From Frankiales bacterium (GTDB lineage Bacteria > Actinomycetota > Actinomycetes > Mycobacteriales > SCTD01), in NCBI GenBank assembly GCA_025965495.1, contig JAOPWW010000191.1, positions 1 to 6,134 of the forward strand: 6,134 bases of DNA. Direction: 5' to 3'. How positions within the stretch are numbered: the first letter of the stretch is position 1; every line of letters starts with the position of its first letter. The notes beneath the pieces are model-generated. The model had not been told where the DNA came from and searched no databases. It worked only from the letters and a program-made list of their open reading frames with translations. Position numbers and translations under genes: made by a program. This document shows, piece after piece, positions 1 through 4,921 of this stretch.

Positions 1-48
1 CGCGGCGTCCTCGCACCACCTGCACCACGGCACGACCTGCACGACCCT
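1..48. other. Left flank, no gene assigned
   Basis: This short stretch before tRNA-Met has no ORF of its own. Positions 8-18 (TCCTCGC, then A, then CCA) look like the 3' acceptor strand, discriminator and CCA of a tRNA cut by the window edge. A tRNA-Thr gene precedes tRNA-Met in mycobacteria, which makes this plausible, but the pairing partner lies outside the window. The rest (19-48) is a low-complexity run built on CACGACC and TGCAC units. The promoter of tRNA-Met is not visible here and may be upstream of the window. Confidence 0.25.
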
Positions 49-121
49 GGCGGTGTAGCTCAGCTGGCAGAGCAAGCGACTCATAATCGCTGTGTCACCG
101 GTTCAAGTCCGGTCATCGCTA
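49..121 (+). tRNA. tRNA-Met (anticodon CAT), elongator type
   Basis: A full cloverleaf can be drawn. The acceptor stem is 49-55 with 114-120, closed by a G:U pair at position 1:72 and with a second G:U inside. The D arm is 58-61/70-73. The anticodon stem is 75-79/87-91, with loop CTCATAA (80-86) giving anticodon CAT at 82-84. The T arm is 97-101/109-113 with loop TTCAAGT, and A121 is the discriminator base. CCA is not encoded. The anticodon stem lacks the three consecutive G:C pairs of initiator tRNA and the 1:72 position is a wobble pair rather than C:A, so I call it elongator Met. A lysidine-modified tRNA-Ile also has a CAT gene anticodon and cannot be excluded by the anticodon alone, but the location next to rpmG matches metT of mycobacteria. 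Confidence 0.93.
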
Positions 122-171
122 CACCGGATCCCCCGCACCACAGCCGCGTCCGGCGCGCCTCCCGGCTCGGG

Positions 172-177
172 TAGGCT
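172..177 (+). promoter_or_regulatory. Possible -10 box for rpmG
   Basis: TAGGCT fits the TAnnnT pattern common in actinobacterial promoters and is followed by CCCCG, giving a predicted transcript start near 184 and a leader of roughly 50 bases. No TTGAC-like -35 is present at the expected distance (about 149-154). The leader contains a small hairpin, CTGCT (186-190) with AGCAG (195-199). Read-through from tRNA-Met is the alternative source of rpmG transcripts. Confidence 0.4.
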
Positions 178-232
178 CCCCGTGCCTGCTGAAGAGCAGC
201 GCTCGCCGCACCCCACCTCTGGAGAAGCAGTC

Positions 233-397
233 ATGGCCGCCACCGACGTCCGCCCGAAGATCACCATGGCGTGCCAGGAGTGCAAGCACCGCAACTACAT
301 CACGAAGAAGAACCGGCGCAACGACCCCGACCGGCTCGACCTCAAGAAGTTCTGCCCCAACTGCCGCACGCACACGCCGCACCGCGAGACGCGCTAG
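233..397 (+). CDS. rpmG: 50S ribosomal protein L33 (bL33), zinc-binding form
   Basis: This 54-residue basic protein is a component of the large ribosomal subunit. It has the family length and the typical L33 pattern: an N-terminal PKITMACQEC stretch, a central basic NYITKKNRRN segment, and a C-terminal NCRTHTPHRE stretch. Two CxxC knuckles, C14/C17 and C41/C44, identify the zinc-containing (C+) type rather than the zinc-free paralogue that many actinobacteria induce in zinc starvation. The ATG at 233 is chosen because it has a GGAG Shine-Dalgarno at 221-224 with 8-base spacing. The open frame extends further upstream, but those residues run back into the tRNA-Met gene and resemble no ribosomal protein. 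It lies between tRNA-Met and the MaoC pair, as rpmG2 does in mycobacteria. Identification is secure. Confidence 0.97.
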   Translation: MAATDVRPKITMACQECKHRNYITKKNRRNDPDRLDLKKFCPNCRTHTPHRETR

Positions 398-405
398 CGG
401 GCAGA

Positions 406-456
406 GCACCGGGGTGGTGCCCCGCGACGTAGGAGTGGGCGTGCCTCCCCGTCGCG
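406..456 (+). other. Pair of hairpins after rpmG
   Basis: Two inverted repeats lie just after the rpmG stop. The first is GCACC (406-410) with GGTGC (416-420), with a 5-base loop. The second is CGCGACG (423-429) with CGTCGCG (450-456), extended by GGAG (432-435) with CTCC (445-448) across a small internal loop. Neither is followed by a T run. They may protect the 3' end of the rpmG mRNA or be incidental in GC-rich DNA. Confidence 0.35.
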
Positions 457-501
457 GCGCCGGCCCCCGGTGTCTCAGCCGTTCCGCACTGCCGCACGTC
501 G

Positions 502-532
502 AGGCCCGCTCCCCGCACCGGGGGCGGGCCTT
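502..532 (+). terminator. Probable intrinsic terminator after rpmG
   Basis: AGGCCCGC (502-509) pairs with GCGGGCCT (524-531). After a one-base bulge at 510, CCCC (511-514) pairs with GGGG (520-523), leaving a 5-base loop. This 12-bp GC-rich stem is the strongest hairpin seen in the window. Only a short TT follows it, so it is a U-poor terminator of the kind frequent in high-GC actinobacteria. It lies between rpmG and hadA and would separate the two transcription units. Confidence 0.55.
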
Positions 533-546
533 CGTGCTGTCCGGGC

Positions 547-552
547 TACGGT
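547..552 (+). promoter_or_regulatory. Possible -10 box for hadA
   Basis: TACGGT fits TAnnnT and lies between the terminator hairpin and the hadA start, giving a predicted transcript start near 559 and a leader of about 20 bases. No convincing -35 hexamer is seen. Its position just after the hairpin is what one expects for an independent hadAB promoter. Confidence 0.35.
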
Positions 553-554
553 CC

Positions 555-579
555 GGGGACCCGTCCCCTGGAGGTCCCC
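555..579 (+). promoter_or_regulatory. Inverted repeat covering the hadA ribosome binding site
   Basis: GGGGACC (555-561) is a perfect complement of GGTCCCC (573-579), with an 11-base loop. The 3' arm takes in the last two bases of the GGAGG Shine-Dalgarno (570-574) and ends directly against the GTG start. A competing hairpin, GGGGA (555-559) with TCCCC (564-568), uses the same left arm and would leave the Shine-Dalgarno free. If transcription starts near 559, as the TACGGT box suggests, most of the left arm is lost, so any effect would concern only longer transcripts. Confidence 0.35.
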
Positions 580-1047
580 GTGCCGATCGACCGCGCCTTC
601 GTCGGGCGGGCCTACCCCGCCTCGACCCCCTACGAGGTCGGCCGGGAGCACGTCCGCTCCTTCGCCGACGCGATCGGCGACCCGAACCCGCTCTACCGCG
701 ACCGGGAGGCCGCGCAGGCCGCCGGCCACCCCGACGTCGTCGCGCCGCCGACGTTCCTCACCGTGCTCACCAACCGGTTCGGCGGCGAGGGCCCGATCGC
801 CGACCCCGGGCTGGGCCTGGACTACGCGCTCGTCGTCCACGGCGAGCAGCACTTCGCGCTGCACCGGCCGGTCCACGTCGGTGACGTCCTGTCCAGCACG
901 GTCACCGTCGCGGACGTGAAGGACGTCGGCCGCAACGAGTCGATGACGCTGCTCACCGAGGTGACCGACGCCGGCGGCGCGCCCGTGGCGACCCTGACCA
1001 CCACGATCGTCAGCAGCGGCACAGCCGCCCCGAAGACGGAGGCCTGA
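580..1047 (+). CDS. hadA: MaoC-like (R)-hydroxyacyl dehydratase subunit, HadA type
   Basis: This 155-residue single hotdog-fold protein of the MaoC N-terminal dehydratase family is the HadA-type partner of the next gene. The HadA/HadB pair is known to dehydrate (R)-3-hydroxyacyl thioesters in fatty-acid elongation. Visible signatures are the N-terminal GRAYPASTPYEVGREHVRSF segment, the GDPNPLY stretch, the VVAPPTF turn, and the later HRPVHVGDVL strand. In the hydratase-2 motif D34 is present but the catalytic histidine position holds Y39, so this subunit is probably the non-catalytic, substrate-shaping half. GTG at 580 is chosen because GGAGG at 570-574 precedes it by 5 bases. The hadB start follows the stop after one base, which implies co-translation. 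In mycolate-lacking actinobacteria the substrate of such pairs is uncertain. The hadA symbol rests on order and similarity. Confidence 0.85.
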   Translation: MPIDRAFVGRAYPASTPYEVGREHVRSFADAIGDPNPLYRDREAAQAAGHPDVVAPPTFLTVLTNRFGGEGPIADPGLGLDYALVVHGEQHFALHRPVHVGDVLSSTVTVADVKDVGRNESMTLLTEVTDAGGAPVATLTTTIVSSGTAAPKTEA

Positions 1048-1048
1048 C

Positions 1049-1468
1049 GTGCCCGCCCTCGCCGACGTCCAGGTGGGCACCGCCCTGCCCGAGCAGACGT
1101 TCCCGGTCACCCGCCACACCCTGGTGCTCTACGCCGGCGCCAGCGGCGACAGCAACGTCATCCACTGGAACGAGCGGATCGCCAAGGCGGTCGGCCTGCC
1201 CGACGTCATCGCCCACGGGATGCTCACGATGGCCGAGGCCGCGCGTGTCGTCACCGACTGGGCCGGCGACCCCGGCCGGGTCGAGTCCTACGGCGTCCGC
1301 TTCAGCCGTCCCGTGGTCGTGCCCGACGACGACGCCGGCGCCACCCTGGTCGTCAGCGGCGTCGTCGAGGAGCTGCTCGACGGCGGCCGGGTCCGGGTCG
1401 TCCTCACGGCGACGTCGGGGGAGCAGAAGGTGCTGGCGCGGGCGAACGCCGTCGTGCGGCTGGGGTGA
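1049..1468 (+). CDS. hadB: MaoC-like (R)-hydroxyacyl dehydratase, catalytic HadB type
   Basis: This 139-residue hotdog-fold protein carries the hydratase-2 motif in nearly canonical form. In Y28-AGASGDSNVIH39, D34 and H39 are the expected catalytic pair; the usual NP is NV here. The downstream AHGM (residues 55-58) is also typical of HadB and MaoC enzymes. It is expected to remove water from (R)-3-hydroxyacyl-ACP or -CoA, forming the trans-2-enoyl product, as a heterodimer with the preceding subunit. GTG at 1049 has a GGAGG at 1038-1042 inside the end of hadA, and one base separates the hadA stop from this start, so the two are translationally coupled. The hadC gene that follows hadB in mycobacteria is not present; an unrelated gene begins 29 bases downstream. 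Function as a dehydratase is well supported, the physiological substrate is not. Confidence 0.9.
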   Translation: MPALADVQVGTALPEQTFPVTRHTLVLYAGASGDSNVIHWNERIAKAVGLPDVIAHGMLTMAEAARVVTDWAGDPGRVESYGVRFSRPVVVPDDDAGATLVVSGVVEELLDGGRVRVVLTATSGEQKVLARANAVVRLG

Positions 1469-1485
1469 CCTGCCGCGGGAGTGGC

Positions 1486-1491
1486 TAGCGT
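1486..1491 (+). promoter_or_regulatory. -10 box for a leaderless transcript
   Basis: TAGCGT (TAnnnT) ends 6 bases before the GTG at 1498, so the predicted transcript start coincides with the first base of the start codon. No Shine-Dalgarno sequence is present between hadB and this gene. Leaderless mRNAs of exactly this geometry are common in actinobacteria. A weak -35, GTGACC at 1465-1470 (compare TTGACA), overlaps the hadB stop with a 15-base spacer. The box both separates the gene from the hadAB unit and supports the GTG start. Confidence 0.6.
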
Positions 1492-1497
1492 CGGGGC

Positions 1498-2418
1498 GTG
1501 ACCGACCTCCCCCCTGTCCCCGCTGAGATCACCGCCCTCGTCGAGGCCCGGTCCGCGGCGCGCGCCGCCAAGGACTTCGCCGAGAGCGACCGCCTGCGCG
1601 ACGAGGCCCTGGCGCGGGGCTGGGTCGTGCGCGACACTCCCGACGGTCCCGTCGTGACGCCGCGGCCGCCCTACGACGTCCTGCCGAGCGTGGACGCGCT
1701 GCCCGACCACAGCGGCGCGCCGGACGCCCGCCGCTGCACGGTCGCGCTGCTGGTGGAGGGCTTCGCCGACGACGTCCGCACCTGTGTCGAGGCGCTCCTG
1801 GAGCAGGCCCCGGACGACGTCGTCGTCGTGCTGCTCGACAACGCCAGCGACGCCGGGGCCGCCGTCCACGAGCTGGCCCAGGCGCACCCCGGCCGGGTGG
1901 AGGAGCTGCACGTCGAGCGGGCGGCGGGCTGGTCGCAGGCGCGCCAGGCCCTGGTGCGGGCCGACGTGGCGCGCGTCCACGTGCAGATGGACGTCAGCAC
2001 GGTGCTCGAGGGCGACGCCCTCTCCCCGCTGCTCGCGGCGCTCGAGGACGACGGCGTCGCGGCCGCGGGCTGGCGCGGGGTCGCCGTCGACGACGGCTGG
2101 ACCAGCTTCTCCGACTCCCCTGCCGGCGACGTCGAGGCTCTGCTCGGCTACCTGGTCGCCGTCCGCCGGAGCGTCGCCCTGGCCGTCCCGCTGCCGCCCA
2201 AGGCGCGGTTCTACCGCAACGCCGACATGGAGTGGAGCTTCCTCGTCCGGGAGGCGGGGGCCGGCCGGCTGGTCGCCGTCGACGTCCCGGCCCGGCAGGA
2301 CCGGCACCGCGGCTACCACGACAGCGACCCCGCCTACCGCGAGAAGGAGTCCAAGAAGACCTACGACCGCTTCCTGCAGCGCTTCCGGGGGCGCGAGGAC
2401 CTGCGGCTCGGGCGGTAG
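1498..2418 (+). CDS. Glycosyltransferase-like protein with CysS C-terminal-like N-terminus
   Basis: This 306-residue protein has no clear named homologue in my knowledge and appears to have two parts. Residues 11-56 follow the pattern at the extreme C-terminus of cysteinyl-tRNA synthetase: LVEARSAARAAKDF, then ESDRLRDEA, then VVRDTPDGP. Residues 80-275 look like a GT-A (family 2) glycosyltransferase. There is an opening strand at 81-87, LLDNASD at 112-118, VQMDVS at 162-167, a GYLVAVRRS acceptor-loop stretch at 217-225, RNADMEWSFLVREAG at 240-254, and a late HRGYHD at 270-275. The metal-binding DxD of this fold would fall at D165-V166-S167, where the second Asp is Ser, so catalysis is not assured. 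No signal peptide or membrane segment is seen, so it is probably cytoplasmic. The GTG start is set by a leaderless promoter 6 bases upstream. The nucleotide sugar and acceptor cannot be inferred. The CysS-like part is clear; the GT-A assignment is moderate. Confidence 0.75.
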   Translation: MTDLPPVPAEITALVEARSAARAAKDFAESDRLRDEALARGWVVRDTPDGPVVTPRPPYDVLPSVDALPDHSGAPDARRCTVALLVEGFADDVRTCVEALLEQAPDDVVVVLLDNASDAGAAVHELAQAHPGRVEELHVERAAGWSQARQALVRADVARVHVQMDVSTVLEGDALSPLLAALEDDGVAAAGWRGVAVDDGWTSFSDSPAGDVEALLGYLVAVRRSVALAVPLPPKARFYRNADMEWSFLVREAGAGRLVAVDVPARQDRHRGYHDSDPAYREKESKKTYDRFLQRFRGREDLRLGR

Positions 2419-2448
2419 TCCTCACGGATCCGGTCGGGCGGCCGATCA

Positions 2449-2473
2449 GACCTCCTGAGCCCTCCGGGAGGTC
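2449..2473 (+). promoter_or_regulatory. Inverted repeat enclosing the patatin-gene ribosome binding site
   Basis: GACCTCC (2449-2455) is a perfect complement of GGAGGTC (2467-2473), with an 11-base loop and a possible extra T:G pair inside. The right arm holds the whole GGAGG Shine-Dalgarno (2467-2471) of the gene starting at 2477, so a folded leader would hide it. The repeat begins 30 bases after the stop of the upstream gene. Besides translational control it could act as a weak terminator, but no T run follows. Confidence 0.4.
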
Positions 2474-2476
2474 GCC

Positions 2477-3361
2477 GTGCTGCTGTCCCTGCGTCGTCGT
2501 TCCCGTCGCGCGCCGGGCGGTCGCCCGCGCGAGGCGGTCGTCCTGTCCGGCGGCGGCAGCCTCGGCGCCGCCCAGGTCGGCGCGCTGCGGGCCCTGTTCG
2601 AGGCCGGCGTCGTCCCCGACCTGCTCATCGGCTGCTCCGTCGGTGCGCTCAACGCCGCGTTCCTCGCCATGGACCCGAGCGCGGCGCGGGTCGAGCAGCT
2701 CGCCGAGGTGTGGGGCCGGCTCGAGCGCAAGCACGTGTTCGGCGGCAACCGGCGGCTCATGGCGACGCACGTCGTGCGGGGCGACGACCACCTGTACGAG
2801 CCCGACGCCCTGCGCGACCTGGTGCGGCGCTGGGTGCCGCTGCGCGACCTCGGCGAGACCGTCGTCCCGTGCCACGTCGTCACGACCGACCTGCTCGACG
2901 GCCGGCCCTGCTGGTGGAGCACCGGCGACCCCGTCCCCGTGCTGACCGCCAGCGCCTGCCTGCCCGCCGTGTTCCCGCCGGTGAGCCTCGGCGGCAGCCT
3001 GCACGTCGACGGCGGCGTCACGAGCCCCGTCCCCGTAGACCGGGCCCTGGAGCTCGGGGCGGTCCGCACCTGGGTCCTCGACGTCAGCGGCGGGGCGATC
3101 GGCCGCCGGGACGAGCGCATGACGGCGCTCGACGTCCTGCTGCTGTCGTTCGCCATCTCCCGCTCGCACCTGGACAGGGGGGCGGGCCCGGAGCGGCCGG
3201 GGCAGACGGTCGTGCGGCTGCCGCGGCTGGTGCAGGGCCGCCACGAGATGCGCGACTTCAGCCAGACCGAGCGCCTCATGGACCACGGCTACGCCGCCGC
3301 CCGGCCGGTCGTGGAGGCCGCGCTGCGCGCCGTCCCCCGGCAGCGCAGCGCGACCGCCTGA
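2477..3361 (+). CDS. Patatin-like phospholipase
   Basis: This 294-residue lipid acyl hydrolase of the bacterial patatin family has every catalytic element visible. The oxyanion-hole loop is GGGSLG (residues 25-30). The nucleophile elbow is G52-C-S54-V-G56, with S54 as nucleophile. The family stretch ASACLPAVFPPV lies at 158-169, and the DGG motif at 178-180 gives D178 as the second dyad residue. The first 18 residues are unusually basic (MLLSLRRRSRRAPGG followed by RPR) and could bind acidic phospholipids. They do not form a convincing signal peptide, so the protein is probably cytoplasmic or membrane-peripheral. The C-terminal RHEMRDFSQTERLMDHGY is typical of this actinobacterial subgroup. 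GTG at 2477 has GGGAGG at 2466-2471, which lies in an inverted repeat. The 58-base gap to the upstream gene allows co-transcription. The actual lipid substrate is unknown; the family assignment is secure. Confidence 0.92.
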   Translation: MLLSLRRRSRRAPGGRPREAVVLSGGGSLGAAQVGALRALFEAGVVPDLLIGCSVGALNAAFLAMDPSAARVEQLAEVWGRLERKHVFGGNRRLMATHVVRGDDHLYEPDALRDLVRRWVPLRDLGETVVPCHVVTTDLLDGRPCWWSTGDPVPVLTASACLPAVFPPVSLGGSLHVDGGVTSPVPVDRALELGAVRTWVLDVSGGAIGRRDERMTALDVLLLSFAISRSHLDRGAGPERPGQTVVRLPRLVQGRHEMRDFSQTERLMDHGYAAARPVVEAALRAVPRQRSATA

Positions 3362-3380
3362 GCTAGTCCGTGGCGCTGCC
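3339..3380. terminator. Possible bidirectional terminator between convergent genes
   Basis: GGCAGCGC (3339-3346) and GCGCTGCC (3373-3380) are perfect complements with a 26-base interior that contains both stop codons and a minor inner pairing, GAC (3352-3354) with GTC (3366-3368). A symmetric hairpin would form in either transcript, which suits two genes ending one base apart. There is no T run on either side and both arms are coding sequence, so chance is a real alternative. Confidence 0.3.
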
Positions 3381-4601
3381 CAGCAGCTCCTGGATGCGGG
3401 TGACGCCCTTGACCAGGTCGTCGTCGCCGAGGGCGTAGGACAGCCGGAAGTACCCCGGGGTCCCGAACGCCTCGCCGGGCACCACGGCGACCCCGACCTC
3501 GTCGAGCAGCAGCTCGGCCAGCTCGGCGCTCGTCTGCGGGCGCTTCCCCCGGATCTCCTTGCCCAGCAGCGCCTTGACCGACGGGTAGGCGTAGAACGCC
3601 CCCTGCGGCTCGGGGCACGTGACGCCCGGGATCTCGTTGAGCATGCGCACCATCGTCTGGCGGCGGCGGTCGAAGGCGGCGCGCATCTCCGCGACGGCCT
3701 CGAGGTCGCCGCTGACGGCCTCGAGCGCCGCGACCTGCGCGACGTTGCTGACGTTGCTCGTGGCGTGGGACTGCAGGTTCGACGCGCCCTTGACGACGTC
3801 GGCCGGCCCGATCAGCCAGCCCACCCGCCAGCCGGTCATGGCGTAGGTCTTCGCCACGCCGTTCACGACGACGCAGGTGTCCTGCAGCTCGGGGACCGCG
3901 ACGGGCATGGAGACGTGCTCAGCGCCGCCGTAGACGAGGTGCTCGTAGATCTCGTCGGCCACGACCCAGACGCCGTGCTCGACGGCCCAGCGGCCGACCG
4001 CCTCGACCAGCGCGCGGGGCGCGACGGCGCCGGTCGGGTTGGACGGCGAGCACCAGAGCAGCACCTTCGTGCGCTCGGTCCGGGCCGCCTCGAGCTGCTC
4101 CACGGTCGGCAGGTAGCCGGCGTCCTCGTCGGTGACGACGTCGACCGGCACGCCGCCGGCCAGCCGCACCGCCTCGGGGTAGGTGGTCCAGTACGGAGCC
4201 GGCAGCAGGACCTCGTCGCCCGGGTCGAGCAGCGTCGCGAACGCCTCGTAGACGGCCTGCTTGCCCCCGTTGGTGACCAGCACCTGGGAGGCCTTGACCT
4301 CCAGGCCGCTGTCGCGCTTCGTCTTGACCGCGATCGCCTCGCGCAGCTCGGGCAGGCCCGGGGCGGGGGTGTAGCGGTGGTACTTCGGCTGGCTGCACGC
4401 CGCCTCGGCGGCCGCGACCACCTTCGGCGGCGTCGGGAAGTCGGGCTCGCCCGCGCCGAAGCCGACGACGTCCTCGCCGGCCGCCTTCTTGGCCTTGGCC
4501 TTGGCGTCGACGGCGAGCGTCGCGGACTCGGCGATCCCGCCGATGCGGGCCGAGACCCGGGCGCGGGCGGACGTGCTCGGAGGGGCCGGAGTGGTCGTCA
4601 T
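3363..4601 (-). CDS. aspC: Pyridoxal-phosphate aminotransferase, aspartate type
   Basis: This 412-residue class I/II aminotransferase (fold type I, subgroup resembling Thermus-type aspartate aminotransferases) probably exchanges amino groups between aspartate and 2-oxoglutarate in the cytoplasm. Visible landmarks are GEPDFPTP (51-58), the NGGKQA phosphate-side loop (111-116), SNPTG (187-191), D216 and Y219 (cofactor ring contacts), the Schiff-base lysine K251 in KTYAMTGWRVGW, and R386 in FRLSYA, which binds the substrate alpha-carboxylate. All expected residues are present and the length is normal. ATG at 4601 is chosen because GGGAGG at 4615-4610 lies 8 bases upstream. A longer open frame would run through the tRNA-Trp gene on the other strand. 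It ends one base from the patatin gene and is divergent from tRNA-Trp. Use of prephenate instead of, or besides, oxaloacetate is possible in this subgroup and cannot be decided here. Confidence 0.93.
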   Translation of the reverse strand: MTTTPAPPSTSARARVSARIGGIAESATLAVDAKAKAKKAAGEDVVGFGAGEPDFPTPPKVVAAAEAACSQPKYHRYTPAPGLPELREAIAVKTKRDSGLEVKASQVLVTNGGKQAVYEAFATLLDPGDEVLLPAPYWTTYPEAVRLAGGVPVDVVTDEDAGYLPTVEQLEAARTERTKVLLWCSPSNPTGAVAPRALVEAVGRWAVEHGVWVVADEIYEHLVYGGAEHVSMPVAVPELQDTCVVVNGVAKTYAMTGWRVGWLIGPADVVKGASNLQSHATSNVSNVAQVAALEAVSGDLEAVAEMRAAFDRRRQTMVRMLNEIPGVTCPEPQGAFYAYPSVKALLGKEIRGKRPQTSAELAELLLDEVGVAVVPGEAFGTPGYFRLSYALGDDDLVKGVTRIQELLGSATD

Positions 4602-4706
4602 GCGACCATCCTCCCAGCCGGAGTCCAGTGGTCTCCCGGCACCACGCCGCAGCCGCCTCCCCGAGGGCCGCCGCGCGCTCGCTCGCCCTCCCGCCTCCCG
4701 ACGCCG

Positions 4707-4712
4707 TACACT
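4707..4712 (+). promoter_or_regulatory. Probable -10 box for tRNA-Trp-secE-nusG
   Basis: TACACT fits TAnnnT closely and is the best -10 candidate in the divergent region. The predicted start near 4719 leaves a leader of about 83 bases before tRNA-Trp, which would be removed by processing. No TTGAC-type -35 is seen near 4684-4690. Since only 46 bases separate tRNA-Trp from secE, this promoter may drive the tRNA and both protein genes. Confidence 0.45.
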
Positions 4713-4722
4713 CGACCGTCCG

Positions 4723-4736
4723 GGGGCTCGTGCCCC
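4723..4736 (+). other. Short hairpin in the tRNA-Trp leader
   Basis: GGGGC (4723-4727) pairs with GCCCC (4732-4736) around a TCGT loop. It lies just after the predicted transcript start and could be a 5'-end stabiliser or a processing signal, or be incidental. No T run follows. Confidence 0.3.
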
Positions 4737-4801
4737 TGCTCCAGCGCGCCCTGACCTCCCCGGTCCGGAGCGTCGGCGGCAGGGTCTGGCCACGCCCTCG
4801 G

Positions 4802-4875
4802 AGGGGTGTAGCTCAGTTGGCCAGAGCGCCGGTCTCCAAAACCGGATGTCGCAGGTTCGACTCCTGTCACCCCTG
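4802..4875 (+). tRNA. trpT: tRNA-Trp (anticodon CCA)
   Basis: The cloverleaf is complete. The acceptor stem AGGGGTG (4802-4808) pairs perfectly with CACCCCT (4868-4874). The D arm is 4811-4814/4824-4827. The anticodon stem CCGGT/ACCGG (4829-4833/4841-4845) carries loop CTCCAAA with anticodon CCA at 4836-4838. The T arm is 4851-4855/4863-4867 with loop TTCGACT, and G4875 is the discriminator, as expected for tryptophan. CCA is not encoded. Its place directly upstream of secE is a conserved bacterial arrangement. Confidence 0.96.
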
Positions 4876-4921
4876 CACGGCACGGCCCGGCACGACCGCC
4901 ACACACGAGACGAGGCAGGCA

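Larger units (their letters stand above)
4602..4801. other. Divergent intergenic region, aspC / tRNA-Trp
   Basis: This region of about 200 bases lies between the aspC start and tRNA-Trp and has no believable gene. On the plus strand it contains a TACACT -10 candidate (4707-4712) and a small hairpin (4723-4736). On the minus strand it contains the aspC Shine-Dalgarno (4615-4610) but no clear TAnnnT box that I could find. The codon-like frames open here are side effects of GC content. Confidence 0.6.

Noticed and set aside
49..121. Initiator tRNA-fMet
   Set aside because: No run of three G:C pairs in the anticodon stem and no C:A mismatch at position 1:72.
92..232. Upstream extension of rpmG
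   Set aside because: The frame runs back into tRNA-Met and its residues do not resemble L33; the ATG at 233 has its own Shine-Dalgarno and gives the normal length.
475..1119. Long minus-strand ORF opposite hadA
   Set aside because: GC-driven shadow with Arg/Gly/Val-biased composition and no recognisable motif, opposite a well-supported gene.
1288..2319. Long minus-strand ORF opposite hadB and the fusion gene
   Set aside because: Low-complexity shadow frame; the plus-strand frames show domain motifs and correct starts.
1994..3286. 430-residue minus-strand ORF opposite the patatin gene
   Set aside because: Arg/Gly/Pro-rich shadow; the plus-strand gene has an intact catalytic dyad.
4598..4609. 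Three-codon upstream ORF overlapping the aspC start by ATGA
   Set aside because: Its ATG directly abuts the Shine-Dalgarno with no spacing, so ribosomes would use the ATG at 4601.
4602..4904. N-terminal extension of aspC
   Set aside because: It would be antisense to tRNA-Trp, is Arg-rich and disordered, and the ATG at 4601 has a good Shine-Dalgarno.
4628..4921. N-terminal extension of secE through tRNA-Trp
   Set aside because: A coding frame across the tRNA gene is not credible; the GTG at 4922 gives a normal SecE.
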